From assembly GCA_037367355.1 (NCBI GenBank), contig CM074704.1:1302001-1366000 (forward strand): a stretch of 64,000 nt of DNA, in the 5' to 3' direction. Of the stretch, positions 1 through 13,108 are shown piece after piece (the first letter of the stretch is position 1; the number at the start of each line of letters is the position of its first letter). The translations under genes and the position numbers were made by a program. The notes beneath the pieces were generated by a model. It was given only the letters and a program-made list of their open reading frames with translations, was not told the origin of the DNA and searched no databases. This stretch comes from Neoscytalidium dimidiatum (Eukaryota > Ascomycota > Dothideomycetes > Botryosphaeriales > Botryosphaeriaceae).

Positions 1-1072
1 GTGTTGTTGTTCCGGTGGAGACATGGCAGACAAACTGCATGAAACGGGGACTGGGAAAAGAGACTAAGATAGAAAGCTTAATCCCAAATTCACATTTCCC
101 CCCTCCAAAACATCTTGCCACCTCTGTGGCTTACCGCCCCTGTTACCATGATCATTGCTACTGTTTAGACAGCCACATCGCCACCTTCGGATTCCCGGGG
201 CTGCTTGCTCAGCCATCACTACGATCTCGTCTCTCTTTCGGCACCAACGTTCGGAGAAAACCCCCTCTCTGCTTCTCCGCAGCACGCAAACTACAGGTCA
301 TCACTGCAGCAAAGAAACCACCAGATCGTGCGAAATTTTTTTTTTAAAAAAAAAAATTGGACAAAGCTCACTAAAAACAAATAGAAACAGCATAATACAA
401 GACCCTCGAAAAGGAATGCTCCTTTCCTGCCTGTTCCTCCCAAGCAACGTAAGAAGAGAGACGTAGAGAACGTATAAGCCATCCCGGACCCTGCCCCCCC
501 AAAACATACCTGCACAGACAGGAAAAAGAGAACACCTCTGCTCAACCGGAATGATCCTACAACTTTATTTTATGTTATTACAATCCAACCGGCGAGGTCA
601 CCTTTCCCTCCGGCAGTATACTCAGAACTTCCCACCGAAGGAGGGGGAGAGAGAGAATACGTAGACGACGTTCTTCCCCTCCCTCCTTTTCCTATCTCCC
701 AGCAAGTAGCACCCCGCGACTCCCTCCTATGCAATGTGCTACCCAAGACCGCCCAAATCCGTCTATAACCAACAACAACAGCGGCAGCAGCAACGGCCGT
801 GACATGCTTTCGTCCCAGGCAAGAGAAAAAGGAACCAAAAAAAAAAGATACAAAAAGGGATCGTGAGAGTCGACATCATCATGCCGTCAAGGAAACCAGC
901 AAAGTTTCGATCCAGAGAAGAAAAAGAAGATAAAACAAAAGAGGACTCAGAGACCGTGACCATCAGGGGAAGAAAAAAAAGGTGAAGGCCGTCGCTTCGG
1001 ACTTTGTCTCGTCTTGAGCTCGTGAAGTGTCGTTAAAACCCACCCCCCCGCGACAACTACAACCACCACCGT
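1..1072. other. Intergenic: 3' flank of the first gene
   Basis: No coding region is supportable. The stretch contains homopolymer runs (A/T around 340-356 and A around 837-846) and polypyrimidine tracts. All open frames are short and resemble no family I know. It probably holds the 3' untranslated region of the minus-strand gene ending at 1073 plus intergenic DNA. Confidence 0.5.
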
Positions 1073-2924
1073 CTAGAAATCCCAGAAACTCTTCCCCTCC
1101 GACGGCTGGTTCGGGTTCCTCTTATTCGGGTTGATCTTCCTCCCCGTGATCGTCGTCGTCTCCGGCTCCTGTTCGGCCTCATCGTCGCCAAAAAGCCAGT
1201 CGCGCCTGGTACCCTTCTTACCACCCATGCCGTCCCCTCCGATGTTGATACCGCGTTGCTTGACCGGAGACTGGTCCGTGAGCTCCCAGTTGGCATCAAG
1301 GCCCTTCAAGATCTTCTTCTTCGTCTCAGGCAGGGCCGCGGCGCCATTGGACGCGTTCTCGTCGCCGGGCTTGGAGGAAACGTGCGACGGGTTGGGGCTG
1401 TCGTCGGTGATGTCGAAGGAGCTGCCGAAGTGCTTGGCGCGCTTCTCGTTGTTGACGTTCTTGCTGACGTCGCTGAGCGGGCCGTTGCTCTTGCCGTTGG
1501 CCTCCTCATCATCGTGGATGGGATCCTTGTACAAGCCGAGGCCCTTGTTTTGCTTGCTGCCCTTACCGGTGACGTCCTTGGTCCTCTCCGCAACGGGCGT
1601 GGCATCGTCGTCGAAGTCAAAGTGCGTCTTCGCGTCCTTGCGCGGCTGGTGGACGACCGGGCGCTTGATTGGGGAAGCCTCGGCGTCCTATGAAATGCGT
1701 TGCACATGTCAGCGGTTTGCTCCAAAGTCTAATTCGCTGCTCATCACGTTTCGGCCGCGTAGCGCAGATCCCGGGAACGAACGGTACGTACCTCATCATC
1801 ACTCCAGCCAAATTGCTTGGTGTGCTGGGGCAGGATCTTGGTGCGCGTGGCCTCCGGCGTGGTGAAGTCCTCGAAGCCCCACTGCGACGTATGCTTCTTC
1901 GACCTGGACGTCGGCCTGGGCTCGACCTTGGGCGCGTCCTCGCCCTCGCCAAAGTCAAAGTGCTCGTACTTCTTCGGATGCGTCTTCAAGCTGCGCTCCT
2001 GCTTCCCGTTCTCCTGCTGCTCGCCGGGCTCGTCGAACAGTCTGATCGGATGGAAGTGCTTGGTGGCGCCCGCCTTCGCCGGGGATGCGGTACGCTCAGG
2101 CGCCTGGTGCTCGGGCGAGATGATCTCGTGCAGGCCGCGCGCCGGAGGTTTCGCCGACTTCACGCGTTCCACGGAGTACTCGCTCGGGGTCTGCGGGCGG
2201 TCGTCGTCCTCGCGCGGCGCGAACAGGGCCAAGCTCGCGTGAGGGTCGCCGGTTGCGCTGGTGTTGCTCCTGCTCGTCTGAGGCCTGCTTCCCTCCTCAC
2301 TGTCACCAGTGGATGTGTTACGGCGCGAAGAGGCGCCGGATGCGGCCGGAGTGCCGGCGGCGCAGGTACTGATGAGGCGAATCTGGTCCTTGCCGTCGCG
2401 GATGGGCCAGTTGCGCGCGCGGGAGCCGATGACATCCACCTGCTTCAGAAGTGAAGCCTGGTCCCAATACAGACGGATGGACACGATCTTATGCTGGGCG
2501 TCGAATTGGACAATGTGGACCTAGACGCAGGAATCTCCGTTAGTGGCTCTGTCCGGGAGCTTCGGCGCATTCCTCTATTTTTTTTTTCTTTTTTTTGGCC
2601 GTGGTGGGTACTGACCACGGGGAATGTCACGGTGCGGTCCGCAACAAAGTTGTCGTCCAGGCCAGGGAGGTAGGCGCCACCGCCGTTGACGAACTCTAGA
2701 GTGGTCTCGACGTCGAGGCACAGGCCATTGCTGCCCTCAATGGTGCTCAGCACCTTCTCGGCCTTCTTCTTCAAGAGCTTCCCCTGGGCGGCGAGGTGCT
2801 TGAGGATGGCGGTGGGCTCGTTGACGGTGGTTGTGGTGGGGACATAGTTGATGGAGGCGCCGGGCGCAAGCGCAGAGGTCGCGGGGGCGCTGAGGAAGGA
2901 CTTGTATGCCTGGCTGAGAGCCAT
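1073..2924 (-). CDS. Conserved fungal protein, candidate NTF2-like fold with disordered tail
   Basis: Three exons in phase: 2924..2616, 2520..1792 and 1687..1073, giving about 550 residues. Donors read GTCAGT and GTACGT, and acceptors CTAG and ATAG. The first ~140 residues look like a compact alpha+beta domain: helix with AILKHLAAQGKLLKKK, then FVNGGGAYLPGLDDNFVADR, then VHIVQFDAQHKIVSIRLYWD after the first intron. The pattern of a late strand reading 'a-x-F-D-x-x-x-K-I-x-x-I-R-L-Y-W-D' is what NTF2-like domains show, so I infer that fold. The remaining ~400 residues are charged, Ser/Pro-rich and probably disordered. They carry short conserved-looking blocks (KHFGSSFDITDDSPN, RDWLFGDDE) and end in SFWDF. 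No enzymatic motif is visible, and the biological role is unknown to me. Confidence 0.8.
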
Positions 2925-4065
2925 GATGCGGCGCGGGAGGGCGGAGCAGGCGTCGGACCGAGAGCGTGAAGCGGTGGGCTTGGGAGACGACGATCGATGC
3001 GGGCTGCTGATCGGTGCAGGCGAAGTGGGGACTGGAGAGGCAATTGGCGCGCGTGGCGTTGAGGTGGTCGCAAGGGAGCGTGGTGGGCCAAAAAGTAAAC
3101 AGAGGGAAAGGCAGATGGAGGGCGGAGCTGGCAGGGCAGGCCGCGGTCAAGATATTGGGCTGAAGGCCTGAGTCAGCGCGCCGCGGCAGGGACACCGCAG
3201 GACGCGCCCTGAAACACAGGAGAGCCCTGCAATCGCTCTCCAGAGCGCTGCCACTGGCTCTGCAGCTCTGTTTTGGCCTGCTGTTTTGAGCGCGCTTCGC
3301 CGGACTGGCCTAGCGCGGCCCTCGCCAGCCCGCGCCGTCGCCAGCCTTGTGCGTGCAAGGAGGCGACGGCAGACGGGGGACCTGCAGCGCCTGTTCCCGG
3401 CCCACATAGACGCGCCCGCGTGCGTGCGGGACAGGACAGAACCTGCAAGTCCGTCCGTCCGCCCTCGCCCTCATCCATCTCGCCCAGCGCACCGCACGTC
3501 TCCACAGCCACGCTTCCGCGTCGCGCCGCACATGATGCGCGCCGGAGATGCTCTCAGCCCACACCCACGCCCTGCACGGATCGTCTTCACGAACGTGGTT
3601 GGAAGGGCCCACCCGCTCATCAAACGCGTCTGGAGCACCCATGGCCGCATCCGGCACCAACAGCGATGGACCTGCGCATTTATTTGGGAGCACTGGCACC
3701 GGCATGGCTGCTCCAGCTATGAGTGTATTCTCACAAGCCCATGGAAGGAGGGGACCCTGGCCTGGTGGCAGAAGGAGTGGCAGCTCTAAAATTCACGCAG
3801 CATTAAGGAGAGTAGATATAAACAAACGAGCAAAACTTGGGGGGAAAAAAAAAGAAAAGGAAAAGGAAAAACAAGGCCAGACCAACGCCAGTAAACACCA
3901 ATGCAAAGGAATGACTAGAAAGCAATGGAAAGTCCCCCATCGTCGAGCGTCGTAGCCAATGGTGCAAATGCCTCGCTGAAGAATGCATGCTTCTATGGGG
4001 CTGAACCGCGGGAATGCTTCCATCTCCTCAACCAAACACCTATGACTGGCGTTTATTAGTACTGG
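2925..4065. other. Intergenic: promoter of the 2924 gene and 3' flank of the MFS gene
   Basis: GC-rich stretch with many overlapping spurious frames on both strands, none resembling a known family or showing a splice-consistent exon chain. It must contain the promoter of the minus-strand gene starting at 2924. A purine-rich tract lies at about 3840-3875. Confidence 0.45.
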
Positions 4066-6070
4066 CTATACCTGCTGCTCGCCCTCCGCGTCGAAGCATG
4101 TTTCCCAGCAAAGCACCTCTGCCGGAAAGTCTCTCTCAACACTCGGCCGCTCGCGGACGAACCACGCGAGCCCGGCACCAGCTACTCCGAACAGGGCTAG
4201 ACTGGTCCAGAGCGCATAGTTCGTCGTCGCAACACTGAAATCGGTGCTGAGATAAAAGCTCGCACCGCTCACGGCGACCGCGAGAGCCTTAAATAGAGAG
4301 GCCGCCTGCATCAGGCCGATGACTGTACCGGCCGAGAACGCATCCGGCGCGACGTTGAGCATCAGCAGAATAACCAACACCTGTGCGCCTCCGGCAAGAA
4401 GATGCTTGATCATGATGGCGGCACTAGAAATGACGGCTGTGACGGGAGTCGAGCACATGGCCACGAAGGCCAACAGAGGGGTGATGATGTACAAGGCCGG
4501 GAAGAAAAGCGCGCAAGAGCGGAAAGGACGCAGAAGACCAAATCTTTCAATGATCTTCGGCATTGCTTGGAGGATGAGGCCGCCCGCGACGGCGCGAACT
4601 GCCAGCAGGATCAAACCAAGCCAATCGCAGGGCAGGCCCATTCCTCCGTGCCTCGAGCTGCTGTGACCCAAATGGGGAAGGACGACGTCGAAAGAAGATG
4701 CGTGGAGAGAGAGCAAGGAGAACGAACACAGAAGGACAATAAGGGAGGGCGCCTGGAGGAACTGGCTAATGGAGATGGGCTCCGGACGAGTGAAGTCGAC
4801 AACGCGGATCGAGGGGACGTCGGACGAATCATCTGGAAGAGCTTGGCCCAAGAAAGCAGCCTTCTCGCAGTCAACATCGGAGTTGTTAGAAGAGTCGGGG
4901 GTTTGGGGCAGTGTCTAAAAACGGTTAGTATGGTATCACGTTGATGCGTTGGGGAGATGTCAGTGACGTATTCCACAGGACTTGCAGCTCGGCCTGCATG
5001 GTTTATTCTCAAGCTGTTGCCTTGAAGATACACCCGAGCAGACAGATGAAGGGTCCATCGAGTTCGGTTCAGCGATACACACACGGAGCTTTCGCAACCG
5101 CATAGACCCTTCAATGTTGCCTGGCCGGGAATATCATACAATTGCAACACTTTCGCAACAGACCAAGCACGACCGCACCAATGTACGCGGGGACTAGGCG
5201 GCGCTGCAAGCTCGTGTGGCACGGTGACAGCTTTCCCTCGGCTTAACCGGCAACGATGTAGGAGACACACCTCTTTCAGAACAAATGTGGCAGCAATGGC
5301 AATGACGAGGACCAAGCTGCCACAAGCAATCTGGCTGCTAAGGATCGGGAACTTCTCCCAGATAGCACCATGGGCGTTGATGCTTCCCGCAACCATGCCC
5401 TGGATCAACGGGCCGATGGATCCACACACGGCCACCAACGGCAGCCTGGATACGTTCTTCGTCCTCTCGTCGGGGCTCTGACTAATGTCTCCGAGCATGG
5501 TGAGCGTGCTGACGACGATCGCGGAGCTAACGAGGCCGGCGACGAAGCGGAAGACGGTGCAGGCGATCAGGCCGGTAGCGAACCCCATAACGAGGCAGCA
5601 GGTTGACATGCCATATAGGCCAGCGAGGGCGATAGGTCTACGGCCGAGGCGATCGGCAAGGTATCCCCAGAGGATGCCAGCGGTGGCGCCAAAGGCGTAG
5701 GCGCAGTCGAGGATGCTACGCAAGTACGAGCCGGAGAGCGTGCTGCAGTACTGTTCGTTGCTGGACACGAGCATCTTGAGCTGGGGCTGCAAGCTGGACG
5801 CCATGATGCTGTAGCATGACCGTTAGCTCGGATCCTGGGACGAACGCGATGCGGTTCTTACGCTTCGGCCAGGAAGATGACGTAGATCCAGGTCAATTGC
5901 GTGCGGTTGGTGCCGGTGGGCTCGGTCGCTTCCGAGTCGAAGTCATCCTCTTCCTCCTCCGTCGTCATCATCATCATCATCTCCTCGTCTGTGATGGCGG
6001 AGACCTTCTCATACTTGCCCAAGTCCTTGACCGGGATCAGGGACCGGGTGCGACGGTGGAAACCGAACAT
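4066..6070 (-). CDS. Major facilitator superfamily transporter (DHA1-like)
   Basis: Exons 6070..5862, 5808..5271 and 4914..4066 keep frame and give about 531 residues. The N-terminal ~55 residues are cytosolic and acidic, with a run of five Met and glutamates. TM1 then begins at WIYVIFLAEAIMASSLQP. The loop between TM2 and TM3 carries the MFS signature GILWGYLADRLGRRPIAL (motif A). The C-terminal exon encodes six further hydrophobic segments and a short cytosolic tail. The overall plan of 12 TMs with a central loop fits drug:H+ antiporter-type fungal MFS proteins. The substrate cannot be read from sequence. The intron at 4915-5270 is 356 bases, far longer than its neighbours, so a small extra exon in the central loop may be missing from my model. 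Confidence 0.85.
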
Positions 6071-7331
6071 GGTGATTAGTTATGTGCTGCGGCGCGATGC
6101 CGGCAAAAGGCGTACTGTAAGGCGAGAGAGCGTGTTGGAGTCGCGGCCAGCGCGTACAAGAAAGTCGAAAGGCTAGGGACTGTAGAGGGTCGGATGGACC
6201 AAGTGGTTGTGGTGTTGTTAGAATGAGCGGCGGGCAGGCGCTGCAGACATAGCTGTGGGCGCGATGCTGTTGGAGTGTGAGTTGTTCTTGGAGAAGAGAT
6301 CGCGCGAGAGGGGAGGTCTGTGATGGAGCAGCAGCAGGGAGCCGGCCGGGCAGAGCAGCGTGCTCGGCCGCCGGGCTGGTCCCTGCGGTGGCACATTCGG
6401 CATGGTGTGCCTCAAAATAGGCCAGGGGTCCGATAGCTCCACGACCTTCTGTTTGACCATCCACACGCGAGCAGCCCGTACCAGAATTGCTGTCCGGGTT
6501 GAAGCAGTCGCCTGCGCGCGTTGCCACGGCCCACAGCGCGCTGCGAAGGCCTTTCCCTATCGTATGGCTGCCGGCGCTTCGCTGCTGCAGGCCCGCTTAT
6601 CGCCCGCTGCACGACTGTGCCTTGTGCAGCTGCTGCCGCACTAGCCCGCCGGCGGTTCCTGGTGATGATGATACGCGCTCACACTGCCGGACCCGGCGCG
6701 AGAGGGCGGCTGACCACCATGATTCGCCGGGCTTACGCGCTGTCTGCACGCGCGATAGCCTGCGTCAAAAGGCCAAGGGCGCCTCTTTTCCAATCGGCCT
6801 TTTCGCTGGCCCAACCCGCCCGACGTCAGCCTGGCTCCTTCGACTTGGCAGAGCCCACGTGTGGGCGATCTCTGCGAAAATCCCCACTCGACAGCTGATC
6901 ACGCTTGAGCACTGTGTGTAGATAGCGTACCGCTAGGACTTTAGGCAAGGCCTATGAGGAGCTTAAGCGACTCCTAGAGCGTTTCGATTTCGGGAAAGAA
7001 ATCTACACAATACATCATCCCCCGCTCGCTCCTGCGTCCATGCATGGAAGTTCCCGGCCTCCTTTCCCTTAGCAAAACCACCATTTCTGAAGAAACTGAA
7101 GAAAATAAAATAAAAAAAAAAAATCTGCCATCCGAAAAGAGAAAAGCGCCGCAAATGCAAGATCGAAAAGAACAACCGAAGATCATTTTGCCCATGCAAT
7201 AGAGTGAAAAACGAGAGCCACCTGCGGCAAGAAAACGCCCGCTAAAAGTACAGCAAAATCTACAAAGCCAGAAATCATACAGTCGTCAAACGAGCGTTAG
7301 ATTAGGACGTGATCGTGGAGTCGGGCGCAGT
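6071..7331. other. Intergenic: MFS promoter and 3' flank of the next gene
   Basis: No supportable gene. It holds the promoter of the minus-strand MFS gene and the downstream region of the minus-strand gene ending at 7332, with an A-rich tract at about 7103-7122. Frames of 60-140 codons here look like GC-rich noise. Confidence 0.45.
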
Positions 7332-8958
7332 TCACTGCCGGCCCTTCTTGACTTTCTGCAGGAACTTCCTGACCAGGTTGCTCTGTCGGTGCATCTGCAC
7401 GGCGAAAGGGCCATGCATGCCCGAGGTGTCGTCCGTCGGCGGAGGAAGCTCTTCCAGCGCCAAAGGGTCAGCATCTCTGACAGCCTGGTGCTGCTGCCAA
7501 CCGTACAATGCCTCTTCGTCGGCCCGTAAATCCGGCCGTGTGAGTGTCATGCGCAGGGTCATCTCACGGTTGTTCGGCAGGACTTGAGGGAACAGGTCTT
7601 GGGGCTTCTTGGGCCGAGTTTGCAGGGTTGGCAGGCCGTTGGAATCCAGCGAAGAGTAGTTAGATTTAGGAATCTGCGCAGCAGTCCGGAAAGACTGGTC
7701 AGGGTCGGCTGGCGTTACCGGAGTGTCGAGATCAGCGAGGCTGCTCTCCTCGTCGGAATCGTCTCCAGTATCACTGTAGTCCAAGAAGGAAACGGAGTCG
7801 TCGCGAAGGAATGTGTGAAGGTCACGGCTGGCCTGGCGTTCGTAGAAGTCGGCGCGCGACGACGGCTCTGGCGAGCTTTCCGGAGTAGGCTGCTTATCTG
7901 ATGGGAATCCGTACTCCACAACCTCGTCGAATTTGTGGGGCGACGCAAGATACAGACGGAGCTTCATGCGGGCTTCTGGGTCCTGGTAGTACTTGGTCTC
8001 CGACTCAGTTTCCCCAGCGTAGCGGGAAGTCACGATATTGGAAGTTGCTCGCGGCCGTTGATTGGATGACGGGGTAGGAGGAAACAAAGGAGAGGGCAGT
8101 GGAGGAGTTGAGGAAGTAGAAAGTCTTGTGAACGTGTTAGAGAGCGACATCGTCCTGCGGAAAGAGGCTCGCCTCTGGGTGGTGCTGGGACGCGATTGAG
8201 TCCGACGGTGCGGCATGTCTTCGGATTGCTCCTCGTTTTCTTGGGAAGAATAGTAGGCGTCAATGATTGAGTCGCCCTGGAAAGACCTGGATCTCCTCTT
8301 CTCCGCGGAGAGCTGGACGGCGTCGTGATCCTTGGGCAGATCGGACGAGCTGTCCGAGTCCAAGAGGAAGGTCTCGCAACGTCCGGCCAGCAGAATTGCT
8401 TCCTCACGGCTCAAGCAGGTCTTAATGATCTTGTCGGGAAGGGAAAGGAACCATTGGGCCTCGGCCTCGGTGATGTCGTTGGTGGTCTGCGCCTTCCGTA
8501 ACCGGCGACGACCACGGCTCTCTGACCGGGAATGGCTGACGCTGCGCTGGGATGAGCGGGCAGTCTGAGGGCGGCGAGGCAAGCAGTTGATGTCCGGAAC
8601 GGGCTGGGCGGCGTGCTCGATTCTTAAACGCTCGAGCGAGGAGAAATATTTGCGCCTGGGAATGATGGAGTCAGCAACGAGACGGCGTGCGGAAGGAGCA
8701 CCCAGGCTGCATGCGCGGCGACACATGGCGCAGATGGCACGAACGACCACGGCTCGTATGAGCAGCAGCCGTGGCGAGCGCGAGCATGTCCGAGTGAGGT
8801 TGGCCGCTGGTTGGCGGCAAGACAAGTGAGACAGCGGCGTTGCAAAGGAGCAGCAAGGCGGCGCTGGGTCTGGCGGCGGGAGCAAGGCGAGGCGAGACTA
8901 ACCTTACTGCCTCAGGCATGGAATCGTACTCAGCGGTCGACAGCAGCGGAGCGGGCAT
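7332..8958 (-). CDS. Conserved fungal protein, Ser-rich, unknown function
   Basis: Two exons, 8958..8903 and 8655..7332, give about 459 residues. The short first exon encodes MPAPLLSTAEYDSMPEAVR and splices through a GTTAGT donor so that Arg codons join RRKYFSSLERLRIEH in frame. A nearer GTAAGG donor would break the frame. The N-terminal ~140 residues look ordered (EAEAQWFLSLPDKIIKTC, SREEAILLAGRCETFLLDSD). The middle is Ser/Pro-rich and probably disordered. A C-terminal block (NNREMTLRMTLTRPDLRADE, YGWQ, then a basic end NLVRKFLQKVKKGRQ) looks conserved and could contact membrane or nucleic acid. I recognise no named domain, so the function is open. Confidence 0.75.
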
Positions 8959-11900
8959 CTTGGAGGGAGGAAATGGCTTGGAACCCTCGGTGGTTTGAGG
9001 CCGCGACGGTCGACTGCGCGAGGAGCGGGAGCGGGCGTGTTGGGGGACAGGGCAAACTTGTGCGCGCGAGGTAGGGCCAGCAGGGCTTATATTCCTGCTC
9101 CTCCCAGGCCTTGGGGGAGGAGAGGCGATGATTGGAGGCGACATGGATGCAGATTGGGGAACCGCAGCGGCGGGAGCTACAGTAGCTTCGCGCGCGCCTT
9201 GCAGGTAGATGGCGTTGTGCCTCACAACTCGCAGCAGCAGCTACTCGCAGCGCAGCGCCGTATTTAGACGCCCTGATGGGGACGGGAGCATCCCTGCCTG
9301 ACATGGGTGCTGGCCCCGAGACCATGCGGAGCCCGTGCGGCAGCGCGAGGTGTGCAACCCACAGAGCGCGCGCTGGCCACGGGGCGCGCATTGGCTGTCA
9401 GCCGGGCTGAGGCTGCCCCTGTCGCCGTGCAAACGGGCGACGGGCGGCTCGACGACGACAACTGGAGAGCCACGGCTAGTCAGGCCAGCGCGGGAGTGAC
9501 GAGAAGAGCGCCTGCGCCGACGGGGTCCTGTGGACCAGCGCCCCAGGCACCCAGGGCCCGCGAACACGTTGGTATGCTGCAAGGGCGCTGCCGGGCGGTG
9601 ACATGGGGGCCCGCGCGGGAAGGCATGGTTATTAAATCGCCCGTCCGAGCACGCGACGCGCCCATCGCGGCCAGCAAGGAGCGTCTGCAGGCCAAAAATT
9701 TGGGGAGATGGCGAGGATCCGGACGAGAGTCTGCGCCCTCACCTCCGCGCCGAGCAATTATTATTACTACTCTCGCAGCGCAGGTGAGCATGACGGCAGC
9801 CGGACGCGAGATGCGAGAGGGGCCCAGCGCCATCGGACGCAGTCGCAGCAGCAGCAGCGCGCGGGGCAGGAGTGGAAGCCAGAGCCAGAGCCAGAGCCAG
9901 AGCCAAAGCTGAGCGCAGCATCCACCACCCACCGCGCACAGTATCGTCTCTTCTGCAGGCATGGATGCAGGGAAGCTCGGCGAGCGCAGAGGGGTTCCCG
10001 GGCCAAGGAAGCAGTCATGAAACGGTCGACGTGCTGATCCTGCCGTGAACTGGCTCGTCCACCCGGCCGCTAGCCTGCCGGTCACGTCGGTCAGACCCCC
10101 AACACTCACCAGGCCCGCTGACGACTGACGACGACGTACGTCGCCGTGCGATGGAGGCAGCACGGCAGATTCCATCCAATCGCACCGTGTGAGACCTGAG
10201 GTGGAACTTGCTCCGCCGCACCCCGGCGACGGCCATCGAGATCACCGGCTCCGACGTCAGCTTCAAGAAGGGTTTAAAAAAAAAAAACAATAAGGGCCTG
10301 CCCTTCCGCCGCGCGATCTCGCCGCAGCGCTAGCGGAGGAAGAGCGGTCAGGTACAGCTATTGTAGGCTAGGTCCCGCCAGGCTGGTGGCCCGCCTGAGC
10401 CCGCTGAGCCCGCCTGAACGCCATACCCGCCTCTGGATCGGCACCATCCAGTCGATTACACAGCAAGCTCGTCCACGCCCACGGCCCCAGAGAGCCAGCT
10501 CACGATGGTGAGACGCCCACAGGTGGGACTGCCGCCGCGACGCATTTCTGCCGTGCAGCTGCGACTCCAGCGCGCCGTCACCGGTCACCGCAGCGCGCCG
10601 GTCGAGGCTCGTCGAGGCTCTCGCCCGGTCGACCGCCCGCCCTCTGCTGGCGCCACGGACACGCGCGCCGCACTCAGCTCAAGCCGCCATGCCCTCCACC
10701 ACTCGCGTGCCGTGTCAGCAATACATGTTGCAATGCACATCCATCAGCCTTGCGAAAAGCCAACAGCGATAAAGCTCGGCGGATCGGCTTATACGGCGTT
10801 CCACCATTGCCCTCTTTGGGCGGGACTAGCAAACCCCCCAGGTGCGGCCGCCACACGGGCCTCCGTTTCCCGGCGACTTCACGGCATCCATGTCCCTGCT
10901 CACCCAAACTTTCCGACTCCAGCCTTGGCTTAATAACCTTTTCTGAACCTTGCAATGCTGGCAAACCAAACGCCCCCAGCCGCTCGCTTCCCAGACGAGC
11001 TTGACCCCATGGGATTGCCGCAAGGTCTAGTCTGGCCGTCCTGTGAAACGCTGACTCACGAGCCATCGCGAACGCTTGATTGCGATGAGATTGCGCATTC
11101 CAGAAGACTGGGAGGAATGCTGAGTTGCTGTTCGCTACCAGCAGGGAATCCAAAACCGTTCTAGCCGTTCCATGCCTCGGATCCCTTCGCGCGCCCCCTC
11201 ATCCATTATCAAGCTATAACGTTTCTGCTTATGACCGTCGGCAGAACACATGGCCTCCACTGATACGCGCACAGTCAGAGTAGTCCAATCTGCCATTCCC
11301 GCTCCGGTTGGTCCGTCAGAGTAATATGGGCAAGGCCGACTTTAACAAAAGAGATGGAGCGCCTTTGCGTCAGGCCGTCACCAGGGCTACGACACGCATG
11401 ACGTTACCGGCTTTGGGACGCGGCAGTAGCGCTTCAATCTGAATGAGTCAACCCGTGCCGGGCCATGGTAACAAACCTCCAACCTCCTTCGTCGCACGCG
11501 GCAACGACATTCGAGGGCAGCCGGAATCATTACTACATCGGAAGCTCCACGCTCCTGGCACACATGTGGTCCTCGCCTTGACTTGTCTAGGCGTTGGCCG
11601 TCTGCTGACTTCCAGCACATTTGTGCGTCGACAAACACTTTGACTCCCGCCATGCGGAACTATACATGCCCGACGTTTCTCATTGAGACCTGTTCAGCCT
11701 TGAGCCAGGAGGAAGGGTCAACTGACTCTCATCCTCTACTTTTTCGACCCGCCCTCGCGGTATCTGGCACCTGCAAGCGCCAAACCCGCTCCAATCGTCG
11801 GCGCGGGCAGGCACATAGACACCCTTCAGCGCATGGTATAGGGTTCGCTGCATGCATGAGCACACAATCTCCAACATTGATCCCAGATGCACACCACGGA

Positions 11901-13108
11901 ATGGTACTTTCCGCCCTCATTTGACCACTTGATTAAACCACCTTCGAGTGAATTCTGCAAGAGAAAGTTCAGAAGAATTCCAAAATGATCGCCGCAATAA
12001 TCCTTTCACGCCATTGAACGTCGAAATTCAAATGCTGGCCAATGTAACGCGCGGCACGAAATTAGGAAGACGATGTCGAAGGAGCAGAAGAAAAGCTTCT
12101 TCAAAAACGTCGCAAGGTGATCCCCCCCCCCAAGATTCATGCGGCGGCGACAACAACGGGACGGGAGATTAGCTTTCCCCCTTGACGTACGTGTGCGCAA
12201 AATAACAAGAAGACGCCGCGGTAACACACAATTAATCCATGTCTTCGATGAGGTGGGACGCGTGCGCGCGACTCCTACAATTTTCCACGTGTCTGGGAAA
12301 TTGGGGGAGGAACAGCGCACGGCGAAAGGGTTGATCAGCCGCTCCTTGTGTGACTCGAATGTTGGATGGAAGGATGGGAAAAGGTGACATAACGACAACT
12401 CCGAAGTTAAATTTCCCCATAAAGAACAGGCCAGGACGTGCACTTTGTGCGCGGGGCGGCCTGCGCTGCTCATTGTAGCAGCTTGACGTTGACAGCACTT
12501 GAGAAGCGCAGACGGGCGTTCGCACCTGAAACCGCTGCCAGAACATCGCCATTCTGCCATACTGCGTCCAGAAGAATCCTTCAACTCCGCGTTCCCCCCT
12601 GCGGGCAACATCGCCGCCTTTGCGAACCGAGATCACCCCTAACAGTGCATTGACATCTCTTCATGAGCATTTTCGATAGACCACCGTCCAGATAATTGCA
12701 GATCGACGGTCGTCAATGACACAAGTAACCCGTCTCCACGGCTGCAGAGACAGATCATGACATCAGAACTCACTCCTCGGAAAGGCACGGGGTATCGAAA
12801 AACATAGCTGAGGACTGGTACCAGTCATCGAAAAGGTCCGTTTGTAGCCATAGCCCTAAAATCCCCAAGTCCCACAAGAAGTCTCGCCCAAGGTGTCATA
12901 GCCCGTTCGCCCACCAATATAATTCGTTCCAGAAAAAACGCCACCACCATCACGTTTGAGATTGCTACGGCAACGCAGCGACGCGGTCGTTTCACAACAC
13001 ACCTCCGACAACACAGGAAACCATGACGACCGCTGTCGGCGCTCAAATCTCATCTTTCCGAACTCAAAACGCCCCTGCTGCTAGCACCGCCTGCGTGCAA
13101 TCGTTCGT
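8959..13108. other. 4.1 kb gap without a supportable gene
   Basis: This lies between the start of the minus-strand gene at 8958 and the stop of PEX5 at 13109. It must contain the promoter of the former and the 3' region of the latter. Many frames of 70-230 codons overlap each other on both strands in the GC-rich first half, but none gives a recognisable domain or a consistent exon chain. The part after about 11,000 is lower in GC. A non-coding RNA or a lineage-specific gene could be missed here. Confidence 0.4.
9878..9905. repeat. Short tandem hexamer repeat (CAGAGC)n
   Basis: About four and a half tandem copies of a hexamer read as CAGAGC (or AGAGCC). No supported gene covers it. It is probably a polymorphic microsatellite. 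Confidence 0.7.

Noticed and set aside
9307..10175. Overlapping 200-230 codon frames on both strands
   Set aside because: Mutually overlapping, Arg/Ala/Ser-rich, partly from the hexamer repeat; no domain or exon chain.
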